Shown: positions 44,965 through 54,004, counted from the stretch's first letter. The stretch: DNA of 64,000 nucleotides from Streptomyces sp. Tue6028 (GCF_002300165.1 NZ_MLCE01000005.1:1-64000); one strand, 5' to 3'. Numbers and translations: made by a program. Notes: generated by a model not told the origin, from the sequence alone.

Positions 44965-46623
44965 ATGACAATTCGCGTTTCCATGCACAGGGCCGTGATA
45001 TCCACGGTCCGCAGGGCCGCTCTACTGCTGGTTTTCGTGCTGATAATCGGCGGCTGCGGCACATCCGATCAGGTGTTCGCGGTTCGCGCCGTGGCCATGG
45101 GCATTTCACAGGCCGATCCCTTCTTCGAGGAGGACGGCCGGCTCGGCCGGGACACCAAGGTTCCCGAGGCGCCGCCGAGCGGCGGGGTGCAGGCCAGCAA
45201 CAGCCCGGGGCTGTACGGCGGCACACCGGACGACGGCAGTGACCGGGGCGGGGACGACTCCGGTGGTGAAGGTCCGTCCGGAGACGGCACCGGCGACGAC
45301 TCCGGCTCCGGGGGCGGTTCCGGTGGGGACGGCTCGGGCGGGAGCACTGCCGGGCAGAACGGCGGCTCACCGGGGCAGGATGCGACCGGTGGGGCCACCG
45401 GTGAGTTCGGCGGTTCGACGAAACCCGGAACCTGTGCCGTGGCGAAGCTGAAGCAATTCCTCACCGCGCCCGAGAACTCCGCCAAGGCGAAGGAATGGGC
45501 ACGCGCCCTGCATATTCGCCCGGATCAGATCCCGGGTTATATCGATCACCTCACACCCGTGGTACTGCGCCACGACACGCTCGTGACGAACCACCAGTAC
45601 AAGCGCGGCAAGGCCGTCCCCTTCGACGCCTTGCTCCAGGCCGGAATCGCCGTTCTGGTCGACAGGCAGGGACTGCCCGCCGTGAAGTGCTCCTGCGGCA
45701 ATCCGCTGCGCCCTTCGAAGGTGAACGTCAAAAAGGCGTCCGTGCGGTTCGAGGACGGCAACAAGAAGTGGTCCGAGTACCGGCAGGACCACATCGTCGT
45801 CGTCGAACCGCCGCCCGGCGACCACCGGATCGACCGGCTCCAGCTCATCGACGTGCAGGACCCGGACCGGGGCATCGCCCGTCGGCTCGGCACCGACGGC
45901 AGCGACGACGAGGCCTTCGACCCGCACGCGGAACACACCGTCCCGACCGTCACCGGCCTGTCCTTCGCCGAGGCGACGCAGGCGCTGGCCGGGGCGGGGC
46001 TGGCGATGGCGTACGACGGTGACGCGCTCCCGCCCGACGACGCCCAGGTCACCGCCTCGCAGCCCGTCGAGGGCAGCACGCTGGAATGGGGTGCGCCCGT
46101 GACCCTGTCCGTCGCCGGGGACGACAGCGAGGACGGGAGCACTCCTACGGACTCCGGCGGGCTCGGTCCGGACCCGAGCGATTCGGGAACCGGCGCCGGC
46201 CCGAGCGGGACCAGCACCGGAACGGGCGGCACGCCGACCGACACGGCCGGCACGACCACCGGGACCGGCGGCACGCCCACCGACACCGCGGGCACGACCA
46301 CCGGGACCGGCGGCACGCCCACCGACACCGCGGGCACGACCACCGGGACCGGCGGCACGCCCACCGACACCGCGGGCACGACCACCGGGACCGGCGGCAC
46401 GCCCACCGACACCGGGGGCAGTACGGGCTACACCAGCGCCGGTACGAGCGGGGCGACGTCGTCCTCGCCGCCTCCTGGCACCCCCGAGGGGTCCCTCTCC
46501 GCCGACCCGGGGCCGAGCGACTCGGCGCCGTCCGGATCCGGTGGTGAGGACTCCGTCCCGGCCGACCCGGGTGTCGGCGACTCCGCGACCGACTCCGGTG
46601 GGACCACCGGGGACACGTCCTGA
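44965..46623 (+). CDS. Secreted lipoprotein with a PASTA domain and Thr/Gly repeat tail (DUF6777-like)
   Basis: The signal peptide ends in the lipobox LIIGGC, with lipid-modified Cys31. After an Asp/Gly/Ser linker comes a domain with two Cys around CSCGNPLRPSKVNVKKASV (DUF6777-like, from memory). Next is a single PASTA domain at about 325-386 (VPTVTGLSFAEATQALAGAG, ITASQPVEGSTLEWG-like). A C-terminal tail follows with 14-residue repeats TGTGGTPTDTAGTT. PASTA domains bind peptidoglycan or beta-lactams, so the protein is probably a cell-wall sensor or anchor. It stands directly before a Ser/Thr kinase that lacks PASTA domains, so the two may work together. The start at 44965 follows GGGGGAGC. 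Confidence 0.85.
   Translation: MTIRVSMHRAVISTVRRAALLLVFVLIIGGCGTSDQVFAVRAVAMGISQADPFFEEDGRLGRDTKVPEAPPSGGVQASNSPGLYGGTPDDGSDRGGDDSGGEGPSGDGTGDDSGSGGGSGGDGSGGSTAGQNGGSPGQDATGGATGEFGGSTKPGTCAVAKLKQFLTAPENSAKAKEWARALHIRPDQIPGYIDHLTPVVLRHDTLVTNHQYKRGKAVPFDALLQAGIAVLVDRQGLPAVKCSCGNPLRPSKVNVKKASVRFEDGNKKWSEYRQDHIVVVEPPPGDHRIDRLQLIDVQDPDRGIARRLGTDGSDDEAFDPHAEHTVPTVTGLSFAEATQALAGAGLAMAYDGDALPPDDAQVTASQPVEGSTLEWGAPVTLSVAGDDSEDGSTPTDSGGLGPDPSDSGTGAGPSGTSTGTGGTPTDTAGTTTGTGGTPTDTAGTTTGTGGTPTDTAGTTTGTGGTPTDTAGTTTGTGGTPTDTGGSTGYTSAGTSGATSSSPPPGTPEGSLSADPGPSDSAPSGSGGEDSVPADPGVGDSATDSGGTTGDTS
46228..46416 (+). repeat. 42-bp tandem repeat inside the PASTA lipoprotein gene
   Basis: Units start at 46228, 46270, 46312, 46354 and 46396 (the last cut short) and encode the 14-residue repeat GTPTDTAGTTTGTG. 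They are almost identical, so copy number probably varies between strains. Confidence 0.93.
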
Positions 46624-46660
46624 CCCGCCACGAACCAGCGCAGAACCCGGGGGCAACCGG

Positions 46661-48904
46661 ATGGCATCAGGATCACCGCAGTCAGGGGTGGGCCGGCTCA
46701 TCGCCGGCCGGTATCTGCTCGTGGACCAGGTCGGCTCGGGCGGCATGGGACATGTGTGGCTGGCCCACGACCAGCGGCTCGACTGCGACGTGGCACTGAA
46801 GGAGATCCGCTTCCGCAATGTGCCGGAGGGCAGCGAGGAGCACGAGGCGCGTATCGCGCGGGCCCGCGCCGAGGCACGGCACGCGGCGGTGCTGCGCGGG
46901 CACCCGCACGTGGTGACGGTGCACGACGTCCTGGAGCACGAGGGACTGCCGTGGATCGTGATGGAGTACGTGGCGGGCGCGGAGGACCTGCGCGGCCTGC
47001 CGGCCCGGCGCGGCCCGCTCGCCCCCGACGCCTGCGCCCGCGTGGGCCTCGCCGTCCTCGACGCACTCACCGCCGGGCACGAGCGCGGGATCATGCACCG
47101 CGACGTGAAACCGGCCAACATCCTGCTCGCGCCGGACCGCACGGGCGCACCGGGCACCCGGATCCTGCTGACCGACTACGGCATCTCCGTCCAGCCGGAC
47201 TCCCTGGAGACCCGCTGGACCAGGACGTCCGTCCTGGTGGGCACGGCCGGATATCTGGCGCCGGAACGTGCCACGGGCGGGCCGCCGACCGCCGCGGCCG
47301 ACCTGTTCTCGCTGGGCTGCACGTTGTACTTCGGCGTGGAGGGGCGCGGACCCTTCGACCGTGACTCCGATCTCGCCGCGATCACCGCCGTGGTCCTGGA
47401 GGAACCGCCCGTGCCGCGACGGGCCGGCGCGCTGTGGCCGGTCATCGAGGCCCTCCTGGTGAAGGATCCCGCCCGGCGGATCTCCGCCGAGGACACGGCG
47501 GCCGCCCTGGCCCGGATCATCACACCCCAGCCGCATCCGCCGACCCGGCTGGACACGGGCTCGCAGCCGCCGTGGGCGGGGCCCGCAGGTGCCGGCCGGG
47601 GGCCCGAGTCCGGGGTGCCTGCGGGCGACCGGGGCTTCGCCCTGCCGTCCGCCTACCCGCAGACGGCCGCGGGCCCCGGTCCCGACCGGGGTCCGGCGGC
47701 GCCCTCCGGGTACGCCCCGACGTCCCCGGCACCACAGGCGTACTCCCCCACGGCCCACGAACCGCCAGCGCCCTCGCCCCACGAACCGGTCCTCCACCCA
47801 CCCACAGCACAGGCGCAGGGCCCGTACGCACCCACAACGCCGGCGCCGGGCCCGTACTCACCAACGGCTCAGGCGCAGGGCCCGTACTCACCGAAGGCTC
47901 AGGCGTCGGGCCCGTACGCCTCCTCCGCGCGGACGTCCGGCCCGTACGCCCCGACGGCCTCGACGCCGGGCACGTACGACCCGCGGGCAGCGCGGGAGTT
48001 CCCGTCGCGGTCTCCGGGCCCGACCGGACCGGCGCAGGGCTTCGGCCCGCCCGGCTCCGGAGGGCCGGCTCAGCCGACCGCCTCTCCCCCGCCGCACCGG
48101 CGCAGGCGGCGCCGCGTCCTCCGGGCGATGACGGCGGCGCTGCTCGCGCTGGGGCTGACGGCCGGCGGGGTCTGGTACGCGATGGCGCACAAGGTGGTCC
48201 GGCCGTACGGCGCGCGGGTCGGCCTCGCCGAGCCGCTCGAACTGCGCGACTGCGTGGTGGCCGCGCGGTCCGGCGGGCAGGTCACCGGCACCTCGCGGCT
48301 GGAGGTGGACCCCGGTTGCGGCCAGGGAACCGACGGACAGGTGCTGGCCCTGTACAAGGCTCCCTCCCTCGCGGCGGCACGGTCCGGCGGGCCTCGGCGC
48401 TGCGCCGAGGCCACCGACGCGACGGCGGCGGGGCTGGCACGGAACGTCGCATCGGTCCCCGTCATCCCCACGAGCGAGGGCTTCGCGCAGACGGGCGGCC
48501 GCGTCGCGTGCCTGCTGGTCGGGAAGTACGGTCCGGTCGGAGGTCCTCTCGGCGCGTACCGGGCGTACGGGTCGGCCATCAACGACGCGGGGCAGCTCCA
48601 GAAGGGCGACTGCCTCGGCCACATCAGCGGGGACGCGCGCACGTCGAACCACTTCGAGCTGGTCGCCTGCGACAAGAAGCACCAGGAGAAGGTCGTGGGG
48701 ATGACCCACCTCGACGGCCCCGTGGCCGCGAAACGGCTCGACGCGGCAGCGGACGCGCAGTGCGAGGAGGACGCGGCGGCCGGGCTGTTCGGCGACGGAA
48801 CGGGACGGGAGGTGAACCATGGCCTCCACAACGAACGCCCCTGGCCCAATGGACGGTTCCTGGTCGTCTGCACCGTCGCGGGCCGCTTCGACGGCACGCA
48901 GTGA
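46661..48904 (+). CDS. Transmembrane Ser/Thr protein kinase (Hanks type), no PASTA domain
   Basis: The kinase domain is complete: glycine loop VGSGGMGHVW, Lys47 in VALKEIRF, catalytic HRDVKPANIL at 146-155, and DYG (DFG variant) at 172-174. A long Pro/Ala/Tyr-rich juxtamembrane linker follows (about 300-480), with repeats such as SGPYAP. One membrane helix at about 489-508 (MTAALLALGLTAGGVWYA) leads to an extracellular domain with several Cys (CVVAARSGG, CGQGTDG, CLLVGKYG, CDKKHQEK). The external part resembles no PASTA unit. The kinase should phosphorylate cytoplasmic proteins in response to an outside signal. It follows the PASTA lipoprotein by 37 bases. Confidence 0.92.
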   Translation: MASGSPQSGVGRLIAGRYLLVDQVGSGGMGHVWLAHDQRLDCDVALKEIRFRNVPEGSEEHEARIARARAEARHAAVLRGHPHVVTVHDVLEHEGLPWIVMEYVAGAEDLRGLPARRGPLAPDACARVGLAVLDALTAGHERGIMHRDVKPANILLAPDRTGAPGTRILLTDYGISVQPDSLETRWTRTSVLVGTAGYLAPERATGGPPTAAADLFSLGCTLYFGVEGRGPFDRDSDLAAITAVVLEEPPVPRRAGALWPVIEALLVKDPARRISAEDTAAALARIITPQPHPPTRLDTGSQPPWAGPAGAGRGPESGVPAGDRGFALPSAYPQTAAGPGPDRGPAAPSGYAPTSPAPQAYSPTAHEPPAPSPHEPVLHPPTAQAQGPYAPTTPAPGPYSPTAQAQGPYSPKAQASGPYASSARTSGPYAPTASTPGTYDPRAAREFPSRSPGPTGPAQGFGPPGSGGPAQPTASPPPHRRRRRRVLRAMTAALLALGLTAGGVWYAMAHKVVRPYGARVGLAEPLELRDCVVAARSGGQVTGTSRLEVDPGCGQGTDGQVLALYKAPSLAAARSGGPRRCAEATDATAAGLARNVASVPVIPTSEGFAQTGGRVACLLVGKYGPVGGPLGAYRAYGSAINDAGQLQKGDCLGHISGDARTSNHFELVACDKKHQEKVVGMTHLDGPVAAKRLDAAADAQCEEDAAAGLFGDGTGREVNHGLHNERPWPNGRFLVVCTVAGRFDGTQ

Positions 48905-49010
48905 GGGCGACGGCTGTCCTACCGGCCCTGGCGAACCTCCTCCCTTCGGGTGAAAATGTCCCCAAGGCCACGGGCCGCGTCGCGGACCCCGCCTGGAGGA
49001 GGGTGCTGCG

Positions 49011-49169
49011 ATGCCCGGTACGACGAAGACGATGGGTGTGCTCACCGTGGGCGGACTCGTCGTGGTGACCGCCTACACGGTGGCGCTCGGCAGCAACGGC
49101 TGGCTGTGGTTCGGCTGGGTCGTCCTGGGTCTGATCACCGTGGCGATGGTGGCCTCACGGGGCACGTGA
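49011..49169 (+). CDS. 52-aa two-helix membrane peptide
   Basis: This short frame reads MPGTTKTMGVLTVGGLVVVT, then NGWLWFGWVVLGLITVAMVA, and ends in SRGT. The two hydrophobic stretches suggest two membrane helices with short loops. GGAGGAGGG lies before the ATG at 49011. It comes 106 bases after the kinase gene. Nothing in it suggests catalysis; it may be a small membrane regulator. Confidence 0.65.
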   Translation: MPGTTKTMGVLTVGGLVVVTAYTVALGSNGWLWFGWVVLGLITVAMVASRGT

Positions 49170-49275
49170 CGGCGCGATCAGCGATCCGTGCGGCCCGTGA
49201 CCGGCGCCGGCCCCCGTCGAGGTGATCCTCGGGGTGGCCTCGGCCGCGGGCCGTCGCGGTGTCCGGGTGTGCCCG

Positions 49276-50481
49276 TCACTGCCTGGGCAGCCGCCCCGCC
49301 GAATGCACGCCGGGCTGGTACTTGGGCAGCCTGGCGGTGATCTTCATGCCCGCGCCCACCGCGGTCTCGATGACGAGCCCGTGGGCGTCGCCGTAGACCT
49401 GACGCAGTCGTTCGTCGACGTTGGAGAGTCCGATTCCCCCGGAGGGGCTGCCTTCCCCGGCCAGGATGCGGCGCAGCCGCTCCGGATCCATGCCGGCGCC
49501 GTTGTCCTCGATGACGACCAGCGCCTCGGCGCCCGCGTCCTGGGCCGTGATGCTGATGTGGCTCTTGTCGGTCTTGCCCTCCAGACCGTGTTTGACGGCG
49601 TTCTCCACCAGGGGCTGGAGGCACAGGAAGGGGAGGGCGACCGGCAGCACCTCGGGCGCGATCTGCAGGGTGACGGAGAGCCGTTCCCCGAAGCGCGCCC
49701 TGACGAGCGCCAAGTAGTGGTCGATGGCGTGGAGTTCGTCGGCGAGCGTGGTGAAGTCACCGTGCCGACGGAACGAGTAGCGGGTGAAGTCGGCGAACTC
49801 CAGCAGCAGTTCGCGAGCCCGCTCGGGGTCCGTCCGCACGAACGAGGCGATGACCGCGAGCGAGTTGAAGATGAAGTGCGGTGATATCTGTGCCCGCAGC
49901 GCCTTGATCTCGGCCTCGATCAGGCGGGTGCGCGACCGGTCGAGGTCGGCCAGCTCCAGCTGGACGGAGACCCACCGGGCGACCTCGCCCGCGGCACGGA
50001 CGAGGACGGCGGACTCGCGGGGCGCGCAGGCGACCAGCGCTCCGTGCACCCGCTCGTCGACGGTGAGCGGCGCGACGACGGCCCAGCGCAGCGGGCAGGC
50101 GGGCTCGTCGCAGCCGAGCCGGAAGGCTTCGCCGCGGCCGGTCTCCAGCGGGCCGCCCAGCCGTTCCATGATCTCGGTGCGATGGTGTGCGCCGATGCCG
50201 TCCCAGGCGAGGACCGTCTCCCGGTCGGTGAGGCACAGCGCGTCGGTGCCGAGGAGGCTGCGCAGCCGTCGCGCGGAGCGGCCGGCCGTCTCCTCGGTGA
50301 GGCCGGCGCGCAGCGGGGGCGTGGCGAGCGACGCGGTGTGCAGGGTCTGGAAGGTGGCGTGTTCGACGGGGGTGCCGAGTCCGCCGAGGCTCTCGGGCCG
50401 CGCGGTGCGTCGGCCGATCCAGAACCCCGCGGCCAGCAGCGGCAGGACGGCGACGCACAGCCCGGCGAGGAATCCGCTCAC
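49276..50481 (-). CDS. LytS/YehU-type sensor histidine kinase
   Basis: One N-terminal membrane helix is followed by a GAF-like region (about 70-165, with CPLRWAVVAPL). The dimerisation segment is EAEIKALRAQISPHFIFN with the phospho-acceptor His202. The GHKL ATPase has LVENAVKHGLEG, EDNGAGMDPERL and GGIGLSNVDERL. This is the LytS/BtsS family, which in enterobacteria senses pyruvate or cell state. The gene lies at the end of a minus-strand operon whose first gene is the matching LytTR regulator, so the pair forms a two-component system around a transporter. The start is GTG 50481. Confidence 0.9.
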   Translation of the reverse strand: MSGFLAGLCVAVLPLLAAGFWIGRRTARPESLGGLGTPVEHATFQTLHTASLATPPLRAGLTEETAGRSARRLRSLLGTDALCLTDRETVLAWDGIGAHHRTEIMERLGGPLETGRGEAFRLGCDEPACPLRWAVVAPLTVDERVHGALVACAPRESAVLVRAAGEVARWVSVQLELADLDRSRTRLIEAEIKALRAQISPHFIFNSLAVIASFVRTDPERARELLLEFADFTRYSFRRHGDFTTLADELHAIDHYLALVRARFGERLSVTLQIAPEVLPVALPFLCLQPLVENAVKHGLEGKTDKSHISITAQDAGAEALVVIEDNGAGMDPERLRRILAGEGSPSGGIGLSNVDERLRQVYGDAHGLVIETAVGAGMKITARLPKYQPGVHSAGRLPRQ

Positions 50482-50506
50482 ACCGTCGCCTCTCCCCGGG
50501 ACCGCC

Positions 50507-52264
50507 TCATGCCTGCATCTCCTTCGCGTCGGCGCCCGTCCGCGGCGGGCCGGCGGGCAGTGGACCGCCGGTCAGCTCCTCGGGCAGATGGAACCGGGCC
50601 AGGATCGCGGCGGTCCCCGCGGGCACCCGGCCGGGCGTGGCCAGCGAGACCAGGACCATGGTGAGGAATCCGAGCGGTACCGACCACAGCGCGGGCCAGG
50701 CCAGGAGCGCGTGCAGGGTGCCGGTTCCGGGATAGCCGGCCATGGTCGCGGCGACCGCGACGAAGGCCGCGCCGCCGCCGACGAGCATGCCGGCCGCCGC
50801 ACCCGGTGGAGTCAGGCGCCGCCACCAGATGCCCAGCACCAGCAAGGGGCAGAACGAGGACGCGGAGACGGCGAACGCGAGCCCCACGGCATCGGCGACG
50901 GGCAGTCCGCCGGCCAGCACGCTCGCGGCGAGCGGCACCGCCATCGCGAGGACCGTGCCGAGCCTGAAGTGCCGTACTCCGCGGGAAGGGAGCACGTCCT
51001 GGGTCAGTACGCCCGCGACCGCCATGGTCAGGCCGGACGCGGTGGACAGGAAGGCGGCGAAGGCGCCGCCCGCGACGAGCGCGCCCAGCAGGTCGGCGCC
51101 GAGCCCGCCGATCATCCGGTCGGGCAGCAGGAGCACGGCGGCGTCCGCGTCCCCGGTGATGCTGAGTTCCGGGGCGTACAGCCTGCCCAGCGCGCCGTAG
51201 ACGGGCGGGAGGAGGTAGAAGGCGCCGATCAGACCGAGGACGGCGACGGTGGTGCGGCGGGCGGCGACACCGTGCGGGCTGGTGTAGAAGCGGACGACGA
51301 CGTGCGGCAGGCCCATGGTGCCGAGGAAGGTGGCGAGGATCAGTCCGTACGTGGCGTACAGCGGGCGTTCCTCCCGGCCCGCCGCCAGTGATGTCGACAT
51401 GCCGCCGTTGCTGCCGCGCTCGGCCACCGGGACCGGGTCCCCCTCGGTGAAGGTGAGCCGGGTGCCGCGCTCGATGCGGTGGACCCCCGCGGGGAGCCGG
51501 ATCCGCTCGTCCGTGTGGGGCCGGGCGTCGACCATGCCGGTCGCCGTGACGTCCAGGGGCCGGGCGAGTTTCAGGTCGAGGGTGTCGTCGACCCGGACGA
51601 CCCGCTGTTCGCGGAAGGTCGCCGGTTCGTCGAAGGCGTCGCGGGGCGCGCCGTGCGACTGCCAGGCGAGGACCAGGAAGAGTGCGGGGACCAGCAGGGC
51701 GGTGAGTTTGAGCCAGTACTGGAAGGCCTGCACGAAGGTGATGCTGCGCATGCCGCCCGCGGCGACGGTGGCGACCACGACCACGGCGACGAGTACGCCG
51801 CCGAACCGGTCGGGGGCGTCGGTGAGCACGGCCAGGGTCAGGCCGGCGCCCTGGAGCTGGGGCAGCAGGTACAGCCAGCCGACGCCGACCACGAAGGCGC
51901 CGGCGAGGCGTCGCACCGCCTGGGAGCCGAGCCGGGCCTCGGCGAAGTCGGGCAGCGTGTAGGCGCCGGAGCGGCGCAGCGGGGCCGCGACGAACAGCAG
52001 GAGGACGAGGTAGCCGGCCGTGTAGCCGACCGGGTACCAGAGCATGTCCGGGCCCTGCACCAGGACGAGTCCGGCGATGCCGAGGAAGGAGGCGGCGGAG
52101 AGGTACTCGCCGCTGATCGCGGCGGCGTTGAGCCGCGGGCCGACGGTGCGCGAGGCGACGTAGAAGTCGGAGGTGGTCCGGGAGATGCGCAGGCCGAACG
52201 CACCGACGAGGACGGTCGCCACGACCACGAGGGCGACCGCGGGGACGGCGTAGTTCTGGTTCAC
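50507..52264 (-). CDS. Sodium:solute symporter (SSS family, acetate/pyruvate-type)
   Basis: The 585-aa transporter has the SSS signatures near the N-terminus (SRTTSDFYVASRTVGPRLN, GEYLSAASFLGIAG) and about 13 membrane helices. An external loop of about 100 residues (from RDAFDEPATFREQRVVRVDD) interrupts the helices near residue 220. The family imports acetate, pyruvate or propionate with sodium. It pairs with the DUF485 gene just upstream, as acetate permease operons usually do. It starts with GTG 52264, four bases after that gene's stop. The controlling LytS/LytT genes flank it. Confidence 0.9.
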   Translation of the reverse strand: MNQNYAVPAVALVVVATVLVGAFGLRISRTTSDFYVASRTVGPRLNAAAISGEYLSAASFLGIAGLVLVQGPDMLWYPVGYTAGYLVLLLFVAAPLRRSGAYTLPDFAEARLGSQAVRRLAGAFVVGVGWLYLLPQLQGAGLTLAVLTDAPDRFGGVLVAVVVVATVAAGGMRSITFVQAFQYWLKLTALLVPALFLVLAWQSHGAPRDAFDEPATFREQRVVRVDDTLDLKLARPLDVTATGMVDARPHTDERIRLPAGVHRIERGTRLTFTEGDPVPVAERGSNGGMSTSLAAGREERPLYATYGLILATFLGTMGLPHVVVRFYTSPHGVAARRTTVAVLGLIGAFYLLPPVYGALGRLYAPELSITGDADAAVLLLPDRMIGGLGADLLGALVAGGAFAAFLSTASGLTMAVAGVLTQDVLPSRGVRHFRLGTVLAMAVPLAASVLAGGLPVADAVGLAFAVSASSFCPLLVLGIWWRRLTPPGAAAGMLVGGGAAFVAVAATMAGYPGTGTLHALLAWPALWSVPLGFLTMVLVSLATPGRVPAGTAAILARFHLPEELTGGPLPAGPPRTGADAKEMQA

Positions 52265-52267
52265 GGG

Positions 52268-52627
52268 TCAGCGGTCCTCGACGAGTCGCACGAAGTCCTT
52301 CTCGTTGCGCTCCGCGCGGCGCACGTACCAGCGGGCGAGCAGGACCAGCGGCGGGTACACGCCGAAGCCGAGCACGCCCCATTCGAGACCGGCGCCGTCC
52401 GGCATCGCGGCGAAGACCAGCGGCAGTGGTCCGACGAGCAGCACGAGTACGGCGAAGACCAGCAGGGCGACGCGGAGCTGACTGCGCATCAGGGAGCGGA
52501 CGTAGGTGTGGCCGAGCGTGGTCTGTTCGTCGATCTCGGTCCTGGGCCGGTAGTAGCCGGACGTTCTGCGGGTGTGCCGTGGCACCCCGGTGACGACCAC
52601 GCGGCGTTCGGTCGGGTCCTGTGGCAC
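52268..52627 (-). CDS. DUF485-family membrane protein, transporter partner
   Basis: The 119-aa protein has two membrane helices (VALLVFAVLVLLVGPLPLVF, GVLGFGVYPPLVLLARWYV) and a basic N-terminus. DUF485 proteins commonly precede acetate-type SSS transporters and probably help them fold or work. GGAGG precedes the GTG start. It is co-transcribed with the transporter and the two-component genes. Confidence 0.85.
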   Translation of the reverse strand: MPQDPTERRVVVTGVPRHTRRTSGYYRPRTEIDEQTTLGHTYVRSLMRSQLRVALLVFAVLVLLVGPLPLVFAAMPDGAGLEWGVLGFGVYPPLVLLARWYVRRAERNEKDFVRLVEDR

Positions 52628-52637
52628 GCGGCCCTCC

Positions 52638-53393
52638 TCAGCTCGTGGTCCGGCGCAGCAACAGGTCGCGCAGTTCGCGCGCGTGGCGGCGGCTGACCTG
52701 GAGTTCCACGGGGCCGACGAGGACGCTCACCGTGCCTGCGTCCAGCCGGAGTTCGCCGATGTGCCGCAGGGCGACGAGGTGACGGCGGTGGATGCGGACG
52801 AAGCCGCGGGAGCGCCAGCGCTCCTCCAGGGTGGACAGCGGGATGCGGACGAGATGACTGCCCTGGGGCGTGTGCAGACGGGCGTAGTCTCCGTGGGCCT
52901 CGACGTGGGTGATGTCCTCGACGGCCACGAAGCGGGTCACTCCGCCGAGTTCGACGGATATGTGGTCGGGGTCGGGTTCGTGCACGGGTATCAGGGGGGC
53001 GGCGTCCCTGAACTGGGCGGCCCGTCGGACGGCCTCGGCGAGCCGCTCGCGGCGTACGGGCTTGAGCACGTAGTCGACGGCCTTCAGGTCGAAGGCCTGC
53101 ACGGCGAAGCCCTCGTGCGCGGTCACGAAGACGACGAGCGGGGGGTTGGCGAAGCCGGTGAGCAGCCGGGCCAGGTCGAGTCCGTCCAGGCCGGGCATGT
53201 GGATGTCGAGGAAGACGACGTCGATGGCCTCGGGGCCGCCGGGTCCGGACTCCAGGGCCCGGTTGATCCGGCGCAGTGCCTCCGTGGCGTCGCTCGCGCC
53301 CTCGACGCTGCTGACGCGGGGATCGGCGTTCAGCAGATAGAGGAGTTCCTCGAGGGACGGTTGTTCGTCGTCGACGGCGAGCGCGCGCAGCAT
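52638..53393 (-). CDS. LytTR-family response regulator
   Basis: The receiver domain has the acidic pair in AVDDEQ and phospho-acceptor Asp63 in VVFLDIHMPGLDG, then VTAHEGFAVQAFDLKAVDYV. A LytTR DNA-binding domain closes it (VEDITHVEAHGDYARLHTPQ, RSRGFVRIHRRHLVAL). It heads the operon and likely activates the promoter of the DUF485/symporter genes when phosphorylated by the LytS-like kinase. The ATG at 53393 is followed by MLRALAVDDEQ; the upstream extension is not needed. Confidence 0.92.
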   Translation of the reverse strand: MLRALAVDDEQPSLEELLYLLNADPRVSSVEGASDATEALRRINRALESGPGGPEAIDVVFLDIHMPGLDGLDLARLLTGFANPPLVVFVTAHEGFAVQAFDLKAVDYVLKPVRRERLAEAVRRAAQFRDAAPLIPVHEPDPDHISVELGGVTRFVAVEDITHVEAHGDYARLHTPQGSHLVRIPLSTLEERWRSRGFVRIHRRHLVALRHIGELRLDAGTVSVLVGPVELQVSRRHARELRDLLLRRTTS

Positions 53394-53452
53394 GAGAGTG
53401 GAGTGTAAGAGCGATCGGTCCGCCTGGACATGTCGCGGAGCGTCCGCGTTCT

Positions 53453-53481
53453 CGCTGGATGCGTGGGCGTTGACGCTGGAT
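53453..53481. promoter_or_regulatory. Direct repeats CGCTGGAT upstream of the Lrp-type regulator
   Basis: CGCTGGAT occurs at 53453-53460 and 53474-53481, 21 bases apart (two helical turns), in the 99-base divergent gap between the LytT and Lrp genes. It is a candidate site for Lrp autoregulation or for the LytT regulator. Confidence 0.4.
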
Positions 53482-53492
53482 ACAGTGCGGTC

Positions 53493-53996
53493 ATGAGCAG
53501 CAAGCCCGCGATGTTCGACGAACTCGACCGCAAGATCATCACGGCCCTGATGGCCAATGCCAGGACGAGCTTCGCGGAGATCGGCGCGGCGATCGGCCTG
53601 TCCGCCACCGCGGTCAAGCGGCGCGTCGACCGGCTGCGCGAGACGGGTGTGATCACCGGTTTCACGGCCACGGTGAAGCCGGCCGCGCTCGGCTGGCGCA
53701 CGGAGGCGTACGTGGAGGTGTACTGCGAGGGCGCGGCCCCGCCGCGGCGGCTCGCGGAGGTGGTGCGCAACCATCCCGAGATCACCGCCGCGATGACCGT
53801 GACGGGGGGCGCGGACGCGCTGCTGCACGTACGGGCGACCGATGTGGAGCACTTCGAGGAGGTGCTGGAGCGGATCCGTACGGAGCCGTTCATCCGGAAG
53901 ACGATCAGCTACATGGTGCTGTCCCACCTGCTGCCGGAGGCTCCTGAGGCCGGGGCGACCCACGCCGTCCCGGACGACGCAGGAAACGTGCGCTGA
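53493..53996 (+). CDS. Lrp/AsnC-family transcriptional regulator
   Basis: The winged HTH has FDELDRKIITALMANARTSF, AEIGAAIGLSATAVKRRVDR and ETGVITGFTATV, all typical Lrp. The RAM/Asn-binding domain has ITAAMTVTGGADALLHVRAT. The 167-aa protein precedes the dimethylargininase and ornithine aminotransferase genes, so it probably controls arginine/ornithine breakdown in response to an amino acid. The start at 53493 is an ATG preceded by the GTGCGGTC region. Confidence 0.92.
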   Translation: MSSKPAMFDELDRKIITALMANARTSFAEIGAAIGLSATAVKRRVDRLRETGVITGFTATVKPAALGWRTEAYVEVYCEGAAPPRRLAEVVRNHPEITAAMTVTGGADALLHVRATDVEHFEEVLERIRTEPFIRKTISYMVLSHLLPEAPEAGATHAVPDDAGNVR

Positions 53997-54004
53997 CTCC
54001 TCCG

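Noticed and set aside
46216..46425. CRISPR-like repeat array
   Set aside because: The 42-bp units abut without spacers and are inside a protein-coding gene.
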